Part shown: positions 34,395 through 43,576 of the stretch, piece by piece
Numbering within the stretch: the first letter of the stretch is position 1
How the letters are laid out: each line of letters opens with the position of its first letter
Assembly (NCBI GenBank): GCA_002778095.1
Contig: PCDL01000002.1
Coordinates: 1,984,001 to 2,048,000 of the forward strand
Direction: 5' to 3'
DNA: 64,000 nucleotides
DNA from: Fragosphaeria purpurea
Taxonomy: Eukaryota > Ascomycota > Sordariomycetes > Ophiostomatales > Ophiostomataceae
Translations under genes and position numbers: made by a program
The notes under the pieces: model-generated
What the model was told of the DNA's origin: nothing
The model's database searches: none
What the model saw: only the letters and a program-made list of their open reading frames with translations

Positions 34395-35807
34395 CTACTT
34401 CGCAGCGTCACTTGCCTCACGGGGCCGCCCCGCCGCCGCATCAAACACGGCCTTCAGCCGTTTGCCGCACTCCCGGTATAGGTCCTCCGAGCCTTCCGCC
34501 AGCTTCAGCGGGTTGGGGCTCTTCTCCCAGCCGTGCGGGACCCCGGGGATCATCTTGTAGAACACGTTGCGGTCCAGCGGCGGCCGCCCCAGGCGCGCCG
34601 CAAAGTCGGCGCCCTCGCGCTGCAGCATGTCCCACTCGCACGTGTAGAGCTGGACGTGCTGCGGCATGTCCCGAGCCAGGCGCGCGTCCGTCGCCTGCGC
34701 CGGCGACAGGCACGGGTCCCGCAAATCCAGGTCCGGCGGGTACAAGTACGACGCGTCAAACAGGTCCGTGAGCGTCGTCGGCAGCGCCTGGTCTGGCCGC
34801 GTGCAGGCCGCGCGGCGCTCCGCGCGGCTCAACGTAAAGTCCAGCGTCGGGCACCACGCAACCGCCGCCACGACGCGGTGGTCGGGCACCCGCGGTGGCA
34901 CGGGCGGGGGCGGTGTTGTGCTCGCTGCACCCGCGTCGCCCGTCCCGGCCTCGTCGGGCTGGTCGGGCTCATCGGGCTTTCTGGGCTCCCGTGCGTTTGC
35001 CTCGGCCGCGTACGCGCCGAGACGTAGCAACGATGTAAAACACAGGTTGGCGCCCGCCGAGAAGCCCGACGTGGCCAGCCGCATCGGGTCGATGCGCAAC
35101 GCGGCCGCGTTCCGGATCACGTATAGCAGCGCATCGGCGCCGTCCTCGACCGCCGTGGGGAATGGGTGCTCGGGTGCCAGGCGGTAGTCCACCGACACGA
35201 CGACGGCGCCGCTGTGCGTCAAAAGATACCGAAAGAACCGCGCGTCGTCCGTGCCGGAGCCCAGCACGAAGCCGCCGCCGTGGAAGTTGATCACGGCGGG
35301 GTAAACAGTGTCGTTGTCGTTGTCGTCGTCATTGTCGTTGTTGTCGCCGCCGTCCTTTGCTTTGTAACCAGGTGGCGTGTAAAAATGGAGCGTCAGCGTG
35401 CCCGGGCGCGGGGACAGGGTCGACGGAATCGTCCGCGTGAACGCGGGCGCCGGCGGCCGCGGCGAGGCGAGGTAGTGCAGCGACATGCCCACGTACTGCG
35501 CCGCGCGCCAGCCAGCGGCGGACATGCGCAGGGACCAGCGCGACGGTGGCGTGGGCGTGGTCTTGTCGGCGGCCGTGAACCGCCGCTGGCTCATGGGCAC
35601 CCGGGCCTCGCGTCCCGGGTCATCCTGCGGGTCCGCCAGGCCGACCGGAATCCCAGCCACGCTGGTGTGGCGTGGTGCTTTGCTGGCCGTGGCCTTCACG
35701 TCGGGTTTGTTCTTGTTCTTTGCCGCCTTCTTCTTGTCCTTTTTGGCGTGCGCATCTCGTTCCTTTCTCTTCGCCGCCGTGTCCGTTCTGTCCTCCGATA
35801 CAGCCAT
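34395..35807 (-). CDS. erdH: Alpha/beta-hydrolase of the HSL (abhydrolase_3) family, candidate ergosteryl-aspartate hydrolase ErdH
   Basis: Single exon, 470 residues. The N-terminal 45 residues are Lys-rich and probably disordered, with no signal peptide. The catalytic apparatus of the hormone-sensitive-lipase group is complete: oxyanion motif HGGG at 176-179, nucleophile Ser250 in GFSAG, Asp393 in TCEWDML and His425 in GVPHGWE. VSVDYRLAPEHPFP is the family signature between them. Asp/Asn (151-168) and Pro/Glu (275-305) runs are insertions. The gene is divergent from the AspRS-DUF2156 fusion at 37010. In higher fungi ErdS makes ergosteryl-3beta-O-L-aspartate and a separate hydrolase, ErdH, removes the aspartate; from family type and position this gene is a good ErdH candidate. 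The symbol is an inference; a generic esterase is the alternative. Confidence 0.75.
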   Translation of the reverse strand: MAVSEDRTDTAAKRKERDAHAKKDKKKAAKNKNKPDVKATASKAPRHTSVAGIPVGLADPQDDPGREARVPMSQRRFTAADKTTPTPPSRWSLRMSAAGWRAAQYVGMSLHYLASPRPPAPAFTRTIPSTLSPRPGTLTLHFYTPPGYKAKDGGDNNDNDDDNDNDTVYPAVINFHGGGFVLGSGTDDARFFRYLLTHSGAVVVSVDYRLAPEHPFPTAVEDGADALLYVIRNAAALRIDPMRLATSGFSAGANLCFTSLLRLGAYAAEANAREPRKPDEPDQPDEAGTGDAGAASTTPPPPVPPRVPDHRVVAAVAWCPTLDFTLSRAERRAACTRPDQALPTTLTDLFDASYLYPPDLDLRDPCLSPAQATDARLARDMPQHVQLYTCEWDMLQREGADFAARLGRPPLDRNVFYKMIPGVPHGWEKSPNPLKLAEGSEDLYRECGKRLKAVFDAAAGRPREASDAAK

Positions 35808-37009
35808 GGAACCTTTGTCTTGTTGTTTTCTTCAGTTGGAAGATCGTTGCTCAGGGCTAACATAGATCGCAGCGGTTTCTCGCGACTAATTTGAGCCAAC
35901 ATGTCAAAAGGCCAATGTTCTAGCCCGCAGAATCGTCCCGTGTACGACGTGCCATCTCTTGACTCGGCACAAAGCTGGAGCGGCGTTGCAATCTCCGCGT
36001 CTTAAAAGACAAGAGGTAAGAACTGGTGACGAAAGGATGTCGCCCCCCCCCGGTTCTGTGTACAAAACAGGTGTCGATCGGCCCCGGCCCGGTTCTTCTG
36101 CCAGGCCCTTATCAATTGGTTCTCTTTTATTCAAGATCCCGTGAAAACGCTTGTCGTCCGTTTTACGGCGACATCCCTTACCGCGAAAAGTAAAAGAAGG
36201 GAGACAACCCCAAAAAACACCGTTCCAGGGAAAAGTTTGCCACCCGGAATGAACCAACCTCGTCATAGGCGCGGACACTAACAAAACTGGGTGTCGTCTG
36301 AAAAAGGAAAAGACGGAAAGCCTAACGGTGGCATGTTGCCCAATCGCTTTGTGGGCAGAGGTCGGGACTGGACGTGTTCCAATATTCGCCTCAGAAAACG
36401 TTCGCCTCGATAATCGTCAATTGAGGGTGGTGCCTGTCCTGAAGTGCATTACGTGATCTGGCGGCAACGGTAAAAGGATCTGTATTATTGTTTCATTTCT
36501 TTGTTATGGGAGGTCATGACGTTGGAAGGGGAAGGCACGTTTTTGGTCGGTTCGCCCGTTGCGGTTACTGACGTCACGGGCTCTCCGGCAACGCGGGAAG
36601 CAAACAGCTCGGATTTCAGGGAAGGAGTGACTGACTGACCACGAGCGACTGCAGATTTTGTCTCTTTGACAGCGAGAGCCCCTGCAGGCCATCGTCATCC
36701 AACTCCCGTTGGCTATCCTGGCGATCCGTCCTAGTCCGCTCGTGCTCTTGCCCTTTCCGCCAACATCCGGCAGGGAACGACCGAAAAAGGCAACCGCCAT
36801 ATAAAACACAGGTGGACTGACAGTCGTTTCTTTTTTTTGTCTGTTCCCCCCCCCCCCCCTCCAAGAAAACTTTTTGTTACGTATCGAGATCGTCATTTTT
36901 TTGTTTATTTTTGGCTTCAATTGCAAATTTATCTCTATCCAAATTCTGCCCGTATTTCATGGTCGCAACGAATACCCTTTGTAACCAGACAACTGCCTCC
37001 TCCGCCATC
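35808..37009. promoter_or_regulatory. Shared upstream region of the erdH/erdS divergent pair
   Basis: A 1.2 kb non-coding stretch between two divergent start codons, expected to hold both promoters. It has a C-run near 36846-36859 and a T-rich leader before 37010. An in-frame ATG at 36959 could extend ErdS by 17 residues but that extension is not family-like. No RNA gene seen. Confidence 0.5.
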
Positions 37010-39778
37010 ATGTCGCCGGGCTCACTGAAAAAGCCGCTGTTGAAGCTCAACCGGCTGGTCGGCCACTCGTCGGCCAAGAACCACATCTCGAACCTCCGGC
37101 TGGGCCACACGTCGGCGCTGGAACAGGCAAAAGAGCTGAAGCAAGCTGAGAAGGCGAAAAAGGAGAAGATGCTCGAGCAAGAGAGGAAGCAGGAAAAGGA
37201 GAACATCCGGCTGCGGCGCGAAGAAAACGAGAACCAGAGCCGCGCCGAAGACCCCCCCAACATCCGTGCCCGGTACGGCACCGCCACGACCGAGGACGGC
37301 GCGCTGGCGGGCGCGCTGTCGGGCGAGGAGGAGACGCCGCTCGAGCAGTTCCCCAGCATCCAGCTCGGCACGACCGTGCGCTTCGTGGCCCGGCTGCACC
37401 ACGTGCGGTCCGTCAGCGCCAAGCTCGCCTTTGTCGTCTTCCGGCAGCAGGTGGACACCGTGCAGGGCGTCATTGCGCGCCGGCGGGACGTCGTGTCCGA
37501 GAACTTTGTGCGCTGGGCGGAGCGTCTGTCGACCGAGTGCCTCGTGCGCGTCGAGGGCGTCCTCCAGGCGCCCAAGGTGCCCATCCACGGCTGCTCCATA
37601 CAGACCGCGGAGCTGCTCGTGGACGCCATGTTCGTCCTCGTCGGCCTCGAGGAGAACCTGCCCATCGACGTCTACAACATTGACCGCGCCGAAGAGGACC
37701 CGGAGACGCACGCCGTCACGTACGTGCACCCGACACACATGCGCACCGCCAACCGCATCAGCTACCTGCGCACCCCCACCATGCACGCCATCATGCGCAT
37801 CAACTCGACCATCTGCGACCTCTTCCGCTCCACCCTCACGGCACAGGGCTTCATCGAGGTCCACACGCCCAAGCTGCAGCCGGGCGCGACCGAGTCGGGT
37901 GCCGAGGTGTTTCAGGTGCGGTACTTTGACCGGACCGTGTACTTGGCGCAGAGCCCGCAGCTGGCCAAGCAGCTGTGCATATCGGCGGACCTGGGCCGCG
38001 TGTTCGAGATTGGCAGCGTGTTCCGTGCCGAAAACAGCAACACCCACCGCCACCTGACAGAGTACGTCGGCCTCGACCTCGAGATGGTGATCCAGAAAAG
38101 CTACTACGAGGCCATGGACCTGATCGACAACCTCATCAAGACCATCATCAAGGGCGTGTACGCGCGCAACCGGCGCGAGGTCGAGCTCGTGAAAACCCAC
38201 TTTCCGCACGACGATCTCGTGATCCCAGACAAGACGCTGGTGTTGCCGTACAAGGAGGCCGTGCAGCTCTTGAACGAATCGGGCTGGACCGACGACCAGG
38301 GCAACCCGGTCTCGCCGTTGGCGGACCTCAGCACGCCCGCCGAAGTCCGGCTCGGGCAGCTCATCAAGGACAAGCACCACACCGACTACTACATCCTGGA
38401 CAAGTTTCCGCGCTCGGCACGACCGTTTTACACGCACCTCGACGCCGACGACCCCAAGTACACCAACTCGTTTGACATCTTTCTGCGCGGGCAGGAAATC
38501 ACAACGGGCGGCCAGCGCATCCACGACGTCCGTGCTCTGAAAAAGAGCATGGAGGACGCCAACATAGATCCGGCCGACATGGAGGAGTACGTCCAGGGCT
38601 TCGAGTGGGGCGTGCTGCCGCACGCCGGCTGTGGCATCGGCCTGGAGCGGCTCCTGTACCTCATGCTGAACCTGCACGACGTGCGCAACGCCACGCTGTT
38701 TCCGCGCGACCCCAAGGCGCTGCCCGAAAAGCCCCCAAACACAACGCAGCGGTTGACGCACCCCGAGGCCGACACGATCCAGTATGCCATCGATTACGAA
38801 GCGGACCCGAAGTCGGTCGAGTTCCCGCCCGTTGAGAAGCTCATTGCAAACTACGGCGACGCCACCAACACCAGCTGGCTGGACGACCGGTACAAAGTCT
38901 GGCGCCACAAAGCCACGGGCGCCGCCATTGGCTATGCCGAGGAAAACGGCTATGCCTTGATCATGGGCAACCCGCTGTGCGACAAGCGGCAGTACGCGCT
39001 AGTGATCGCGTCGTTTCTGCGCGACCTCCGCAAGACCATCGACCTGCGCCCGATCTGGCTGCTCGTATCGACGCCCGTCAAGGACATCTTGGACTCGAAA
39101 CTCGGCTGGAACACCATTACGTGTGTGGCCGAGGAACGCATCTCCGTGGACAAAATGCACCGGGTGAAGAAGAAGGAGCGGCAGGCCGAGGACGCCGGCG
39201 TGATCGTCCACGTCATCGACAAGGGCGAGCCCGTCCCCGACTCGGTGCGCGAGCGGTGCGACAAGCGCATCCTAGACTGGAAGGCCAACCGCAAGGGCAA
39301 ACAGGCCCACATTACCGAGGTGCGCCCGTGGGTGGATCTCGAACACCGGCGCTTCCTGTGGGCCGAGGACAAGAACGGCGAGGTCGCGGCGCTAGTCGTG
39401 CTGCACGATTTGTCGCCGGAGAACGGCTGCCAGATCAAATTCGCGCTCAACTTCCCCGGCGCGCCCAGCGGCACGATCGAGCTCTTGATTGCGCGCGCCG
39501 TCGAACACATAGCCGCGTCCGGCATCAAGATGGTGACCTTTGGGGCCGGCGCTACCAAGGATGTGGAGTTTGGCGTGAGCCTGCAGGGCACGATGCGCGC
39601 CAAGATCATCTCCAGGACCTACGAGTTCTTTGCCGAGCAGCTCAAGCTGTTCCAGAAGAGCGAGTTCCGCGAGAAATTCGGCGCCGTTGAAGACGCCGTG
39701 CACATCTGCTACCCGCATCTGGGACTGGGAGTTTCTGGCGCCCGGACACTGATCAAATTTTTTGAAGGGGAAATGTAG
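37010..39778 (+). CDS. erdS: Ergosteryl-3beta-O-L-aspartate synthase ErdS (AspRS fused to DUF2156)
   Basis: Single exon, 922 residues. Start at 37010 (MSPGSLKKPLLKL) chosen over 36959 because the basic start fits the family. Order: Lys/Glu-rich coiled segment (30-75), OB-fold anticodon-binding domain (about 118-225), class II catalytic core with LAQSPQLAKQ (312-321), motif 2 FRAENSN (338-344) and motif 3 GCGIGLERLL (540-549), then a DUF2156 aminoacyl-tRNA transferase domain (about 600-920; TSWLDDRYKVWRH, FALNFPGAPSGTIELLIARA, FGAGATKDVEFG). This two-domain fusion is the known fungal ErdS: it charges tRNA-Asp and passes the aspartate to the 3beta-OH of ergosterol, modifying membrane sterols. 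Ordinary cytosolic AspRS lacks the second domain. Divergent from the candidate ErdH, which fits one synthesis/removal pathway. Confidence 0.93.
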   Translation: MSPGSLKKPLLKLNRLVGHSSAKNHISNLRLGHTSALEQAKELKQAEKAKKEKMLEQERKQEKENIRLRREENENQSRAEDPPNIRARYGTATTEDGALAGALSGEEETPLEQFPSIQLGTTVRFVARLHHVRSVSAKLAFVVFRQQVDTVQGVIARRRDVVSENFVRWAERLSTECLVRVEGVLQAPKVPIHGCSIQTAELLVDAMFVLVGLEENLPIDVYNIDRAEEDPETHAVTYVHPTHMRTANRISYLRTPTMHAIMRINSTICDLFRSTLTAQGFIEVHTPKLQPGATESGAEVFQVRYFDRTVYLAQSPQLAKQLCISADLGRVFEIGSVFRAENSNTHRHLTEYVGLDLEMVIQKSYYEAMDLIDNLIKTIIKGVYARNRREVELVKTHFPHDDLVIPDKTLVLPYKEAVQLLNESGWTDDQGNPVSPLADLSTPAEVRLGQLIKDKHHTDYYILDKFPRSARPFYTHLDADDPKYTNSFDIFLRGQEITTGGQRIHDVRALKKSMEDANIDPADMEEYVQGFEWGVLPHAGCGIGLERLLYLMLNLHDVRNATLFPRDPKALPEKPPNTTQRLTHPEADTIQYAIDYEADPKSVEFPPVEKLIANYGDATNTSWLDDRYKVWRHKATGAAIGYAEENGYALIMGNPLCDKRQYALVIASFLRDLRKTIDLRPIWLLVSTPVKDILDSKLGWNTITCVAEERISVDKMHRVKKKERQAEDAGVIVHVIDKGEPVPDSVRERCDKRILDWKANRKGKQAHITEVRPWVDLEHRRFLWAEDKNGEVAALVVLHDLSPENGCQIKFALNFPGAPSGTIELLIARAVEHIAASGIKMVTFGAGATKDVEFGVSLQGTMRAKIISRTYEFFAEQLKLFQKSEFREKFGAVEDAVHICYPHLGLGVSGARTLIKFFEGEM

Positions 39779-40354
39779 CCTAGCGATCTGTTTGTCGTTT
39801 TTTGCAGTAGATACAGCGATTTTTCTTCTTTTTTTTGAATCTCTTAGTAGTAGATGGTCTGGGTACTGTCTTTTTGGTATATTCTGGTATATTTTGCGAT
39901 TTTGATATCACTGTTGCATTTCATAGCAGCACGACAGCGAAAAGCTATGTAATAATTTTCTTTATTTTTTTATCTAACATATATATTGTCCCAAAGAAGA
40001 TGTTTTCTACGATATTACGGAAAGTTGCATAAAAAGTTGCGCCGTTCAAAGACTAAAACGAAACAAAGACACGCGGTGGCGATACTTGGCTGTGGCGACG
40101 CCAAAACGGGACTCGACAACCATGACATCACGCCCAGACCCATTCACGGTCGTAGTATGACATGACACTTTCTTCCAGGGTGGTGCTTTTGTCTCGGCGC
40201 AGATTTAGGTTCCAGAAGGCGGCGGAAAGCGTTTATTTTAGAATGGCATGACCCCCTTTTCACCTGCGTGCTGGCCGTTGCTGTTTGTCTTCCGCCCCCT
40301 AAACACGCAGGGCTCAGTGGTCATTTCAGACATGGTTATGCGTGCACGCTGACG
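39779..40354. other. Spacer between erdS and the 40355 gene
   Basis: 576 bp of AT-rich 3' region followed by the promoter of the next gene. The upstream frame of that gene stays open back to 40268 but without conserved sequence. Nothing else seen. Confidence 0.55.
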
Positions 40355-41573
40355 ATGGCTACGGATTATTCAACGACAGACAACAAAAAGCGGAAAGACG
40401 ACGAGCAAGCAGTGCCAAACGGTCCTCAACGAGATGATGGCCTGGATGACCAGGGGCAGGCTCGTCGGCGGCCGGAGGACGAGGACTACGACGATCACAA
40501 TAACGAACAAAACGATAACGACGACAACGACGACGACAACAAGCACGATGACGAAAACGACGATGAACATGCGACCATAGGGGAGCACCGTCTCGACCAC
40601 ACGTCGACCGACGAAGCCACCAGCTCCAAGCACACGCTAGACCACACCGCCAGTGGTGAACGGATCGAAGAGCAAATCGAAATCAACGACAAGGGCGCTC
40701 TCGAGATGCACGAGCGGCAGCGCAGCGCCGCGGTGGCTCCGGCTGCCAACGACGCCGTCGGGCCGTGCCCGCGGGCGCTCGTCGACGCCGCGCCGATCGC
40801 GCTCACCAGCCTCGACTACAACCCGTGGGACCACCGGCGGAAGCTCGTGCTGATGACGGCGCTGCTCATGGCCGAGTTTTGTTTCCTGCCCGTCACCCTC
40901 TACTACGCCCTGCGCTACGACACCGATCTCAGTGAGGGTGTTTGTACGTTTGATTTTTCTATTTCAAACTTTTTTTCTTCTTTTTCTCCTAACCTCTTGC
41001 AGTATTCGCCATCGTCACCTCCTTCTTCGGCGTCGTCACCGGCGTCGAGTTCGCCATCCGCTGCTGGCGCCTCCTCGGGCCCGCGTCCACCTACCGGCCG
41101 CTCGGCGGCGGCCGCTGGGGGTTCGACGCCACCCACGTCCTCTTGACGATCGTCTTCACCGCCATGACGGGCCTGCTCATCGGCGCCTCCGTCCCCGCCC
41201 ACCCGCGCGCGCGCGTGCTGGCGCTGCCGTCGACGGTGTTCTTCCTCGTGCTGGCCACTGTGCTGCTCACCACGGGCTACATGGCCACGCGCGGCCGCCC
41301 CGCCCCCTGCCGCATCAGCTCCGTGCCCAAGGGCGCGCCGATCCGGCCGCTCGTGTACACGCTCGTCGAGGACGTGGTCGGCGTGGACGGTGCCGGGGGC
41401 AAGGCCTACCGGCAGCGGCTGGCGGTGCGGTGGGCGCAGAGCTGGCGCTTCCGGCGGCTGCTGGCGCAGATGAACTGGCTCTGGGGCGTGGGGGTCCTGG
41501 TGGGCGGCATCGCGACGCTGGTCGTCCTGATTGTGGCACCGGAGGACATTGCGTATGGATTTGGTAGGTGTCG

Positions 41574-41616
<43 letters not shown>

Positions 41617-41757
41617 CAACTACTGACATGCATTCGCCAAGGCTGGGGTTGTCCGCTGGTGGTCACCTGTTTGTTGACCACAGCCACCCTCCACTTTGTA
41701 CGGGAGGGCATACGAAAGGAGAAGAAGTTTTGGCACGAAGACCACCAAAGATGTTGA
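40355..41757 (+). CDS. Fungal multi-pass membrane protein of unknown function
   Basis: Three exons, 40355-40931, 41003-41563 and 41642-41757, close to 417 residues. The N-terminal 150 residues are hydrophilic and very acidic (Asp/Asn/Glu/His), with two related copies of an xHxLDHTxS word. From about 165 the conserved part begins: NPWDHRRKLVLMTALL, a helix ending LYYALRYDTDL, then across the splice IFAIVTSFFGVVTGVEFAIR, STYRPLGGGRWGFDATH, two further helices, PCRISSVPKG and YTLVEDVVGVDGAGG. The last two helices are joined over a short Gly-rich junction formed at the second splice. Six to seven membrane segments in all. I recognise it as a widespread ascomycete family without an assigned function. 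Intron 2 contains 40 consecutive T. Confidence 0.85.
41577..41616 (+). repeat. Poly-T tract of 40 bases inside an intron
   Basis: Forty uninterrupted T occupy about half of the 78-nt second intron of the membrane protein gene at 40355, between its GTAGGT donor and the CTGAC branch region. The length is likely variable between strains or reads. Confidence 0.95.
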
Positions 41758-42505
41758 GTTTAGGAACGACTGTCACGAGAAAAGAAATAACAACTGTAGC
41801 AATTCATGTAGAGTTTGTTTGCTTTTTTTAACGATCAAAAGAACATCGATAGACACGGCAACAGAAAATGCTGGTCCATTATTCAAAACCTCCACCAGGG
41901 GGCCTCTTTCTTTGTTGGCGGTTTCGCCGTTTAGTGTCCCGGAACTTCCCGTTCACTAACATCTTTCGCCCTTGTAAGCTCACCCTCAACCTTCTCGTCT
42001 CCTGTCTTTCGGCAAGCTGGGCTCGAGTTTGGGTCGTACGACGACGTGGCTACGTTTTCGCCCGCGAATTGTTGCAGAAAAACAAGAAGAGGAATTCTGT
42101 GTGCCGTCACCTGCAGCACCAGATCTCTGCGCAGCCCGTTTTTGCCACAATTGTCTGACGCAACGTACGTCACCGCCGATGCATTCGATGAGGATAGGAT
42201 GCACACAAAACTCCGGGGCTTGCTCCGCAGCATGCAAAAGATCAGGGAAATAAAGAGGAGCCGTTTCTACACGTCAAAAAGGCAGACAGTGGGCCTAGAC
42301 CAAGACTTTGTAATTGGACGGTCACACGCCCAGCACAGCAGGTCGGCGGTGCATTGATGTATGACTTCAATCTCTCGCCACTTGCGTCGGAATGGGGTAT
42401 ATGTTAATAGGGAAGAGGGCAAGGATGGGAGAGTAACAGACCAGATAGATCCCAAAGAAAACACATAGAAACAAAATAGTGATCACTACAAAATAAAGAA
42501 CCAGA
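41758..42505. other. Spacer between the membrane protein gene and the DUF3824-type gene
   Basis: About 750 bp with no supported gene. Overlapping frames at 41868-42357 on both strands lack protein character. Confidence 0.55.
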
Positions 42506-43120
42506 ATGCCGAAAACAGACTACGACGACGACCGGCCATTGTACCGCCGCTTGGGCGGCGGTGATGACCGCCGTCGAACCAAGTACTACGACGACGGCGG
42601 CGGCGGCGGCGGCTACGTCGAAGAGGACGACTACTATTATGACGGCGACGGCCGCGACCGGGGCCGCGATCGCTACACACATCATGAACACCGCGTCCGC
42701 CGGGCGGCCTCGGCGCCGCGGTACCACGACGGCGACAGCCACGGGTACGGTGACGGGTATTACGGCGGCCACGACCGCTCCTACTCCCGCGGGCGCCGCA
42801 GCCGCGCCTACAGCAGCCGCAGCCCCAGCCGCAGCCGAAGTGCCTTTGACGTCTTTGGCGACGACCGCGACCTCGAGCTCCGGCAGGTCGTGACCTCGGC
42901 CCTGGCGGCCGGCGCCATCGAGGCGTTCCGCCTGCGCAACTCGCCCGGCCAATGGACCGGCAGCAAGGGCGGGCGCGTGGCCACGGCGGCCATTGGTGCG
43001 GCTGTGGCCGACACGGCCGTGGACAAAAACCCGCACACGAAGACCAAACGGCACATTGTCGAGGCCACGGTGGCGGGCCTGCTGACGGACCGGCTGTTGA
43101 ATGGAAAGCGGAACAAATAA
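42506..43120 (+). CDS. DUF3824-type Arg/Ser/Gly/Tyr-rich protein
   Basis: Single exon, 204 residues. The first 110 residues are low complexity: Asp/Tyr/Arg with a Gly run, then an RS-type stretch (SRSPSRSRS). The last 90 residues are ordered and conserved: LELRQVVTSALAAGAIEAF, RNSPGQWTGSKGGRVATAAI and KRHIVEATVAGLLTDRLLNG, an amphipathic Ala/Gly-rich region like that of DUF3824 proteins, which resembles glycine-zipper helices. The function of the family is not known; no signal peptide or clear membrane helix. The charged repeats suggest condensation or nucleic-acid contact, but that is speculation. Confidence 0.78.
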   Translation: MPKTDYDDDRPLYRRLGGGDDRRRTKYYDDGGGGGGYVEEDDYYYDGDGRDRGRDRYTHHEHRVRRAASAPRYHDGDSHGYGDGYYGGHDRSYSRGRRSRAYSSRSPSRSRSAFDVFGDDRDLELRQVVTSALAAGAIEAFRLRNSPGQWTGSKGGRVATAAIGAAVADTAVDKNPHTKTKRHIVEATVAGLLTDRLLNGKRNK

Positions 43121-43576
43121 CAGAAAGATACCAAGCGCAGGGGCTGGGGAAAGGGGAGGAGATCATCTGCAAGCCGAGCGCATGCGTTACGAAAAGTCCT
43201 GAACTGGATAACGTTGTCATTTGGCGTTCACTTATCCTGACAGCATATATTGTGCAACTCTCTTTTCTGTATCGGTTTGGGAAATTTCTGGGATTTTATT
43301 CATGTATTTTGTCGGTCTACGTGGTAGGCAGAAGGATGTAAGGTCAGTCAATGACCGAATTGCACGAAAATTTTGTTGTTGTGTCGCGAGCCCTTTTTGA
43401 CGAGATTCATAGCCCGCAAAGGTCTTTGCAGACATTGTATTTAAACATCACACAACATTTTTATTCAACTATTTTGGTCATAGCATTCGGTGTCCTTTCG
43501 TGAACTCCTTGGGTCTCGAATGCTTGGCTCGGTGCTTTCGTCTGCCGCCGCCGACTCCCGAAGCCATCCGAACATC
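43121..43576. other. Convergent spacer before the OPT gene
   Basis: 456 bp between two 3' ends. It holds the untranslated ends of both genes; no other feature seen. Confidence 0.6.

Noticed and set aside
37022..38908. 628-codon minus-strand frame opposite ErdS
   Set aside because: Shadow of the ErdS coding sequence.
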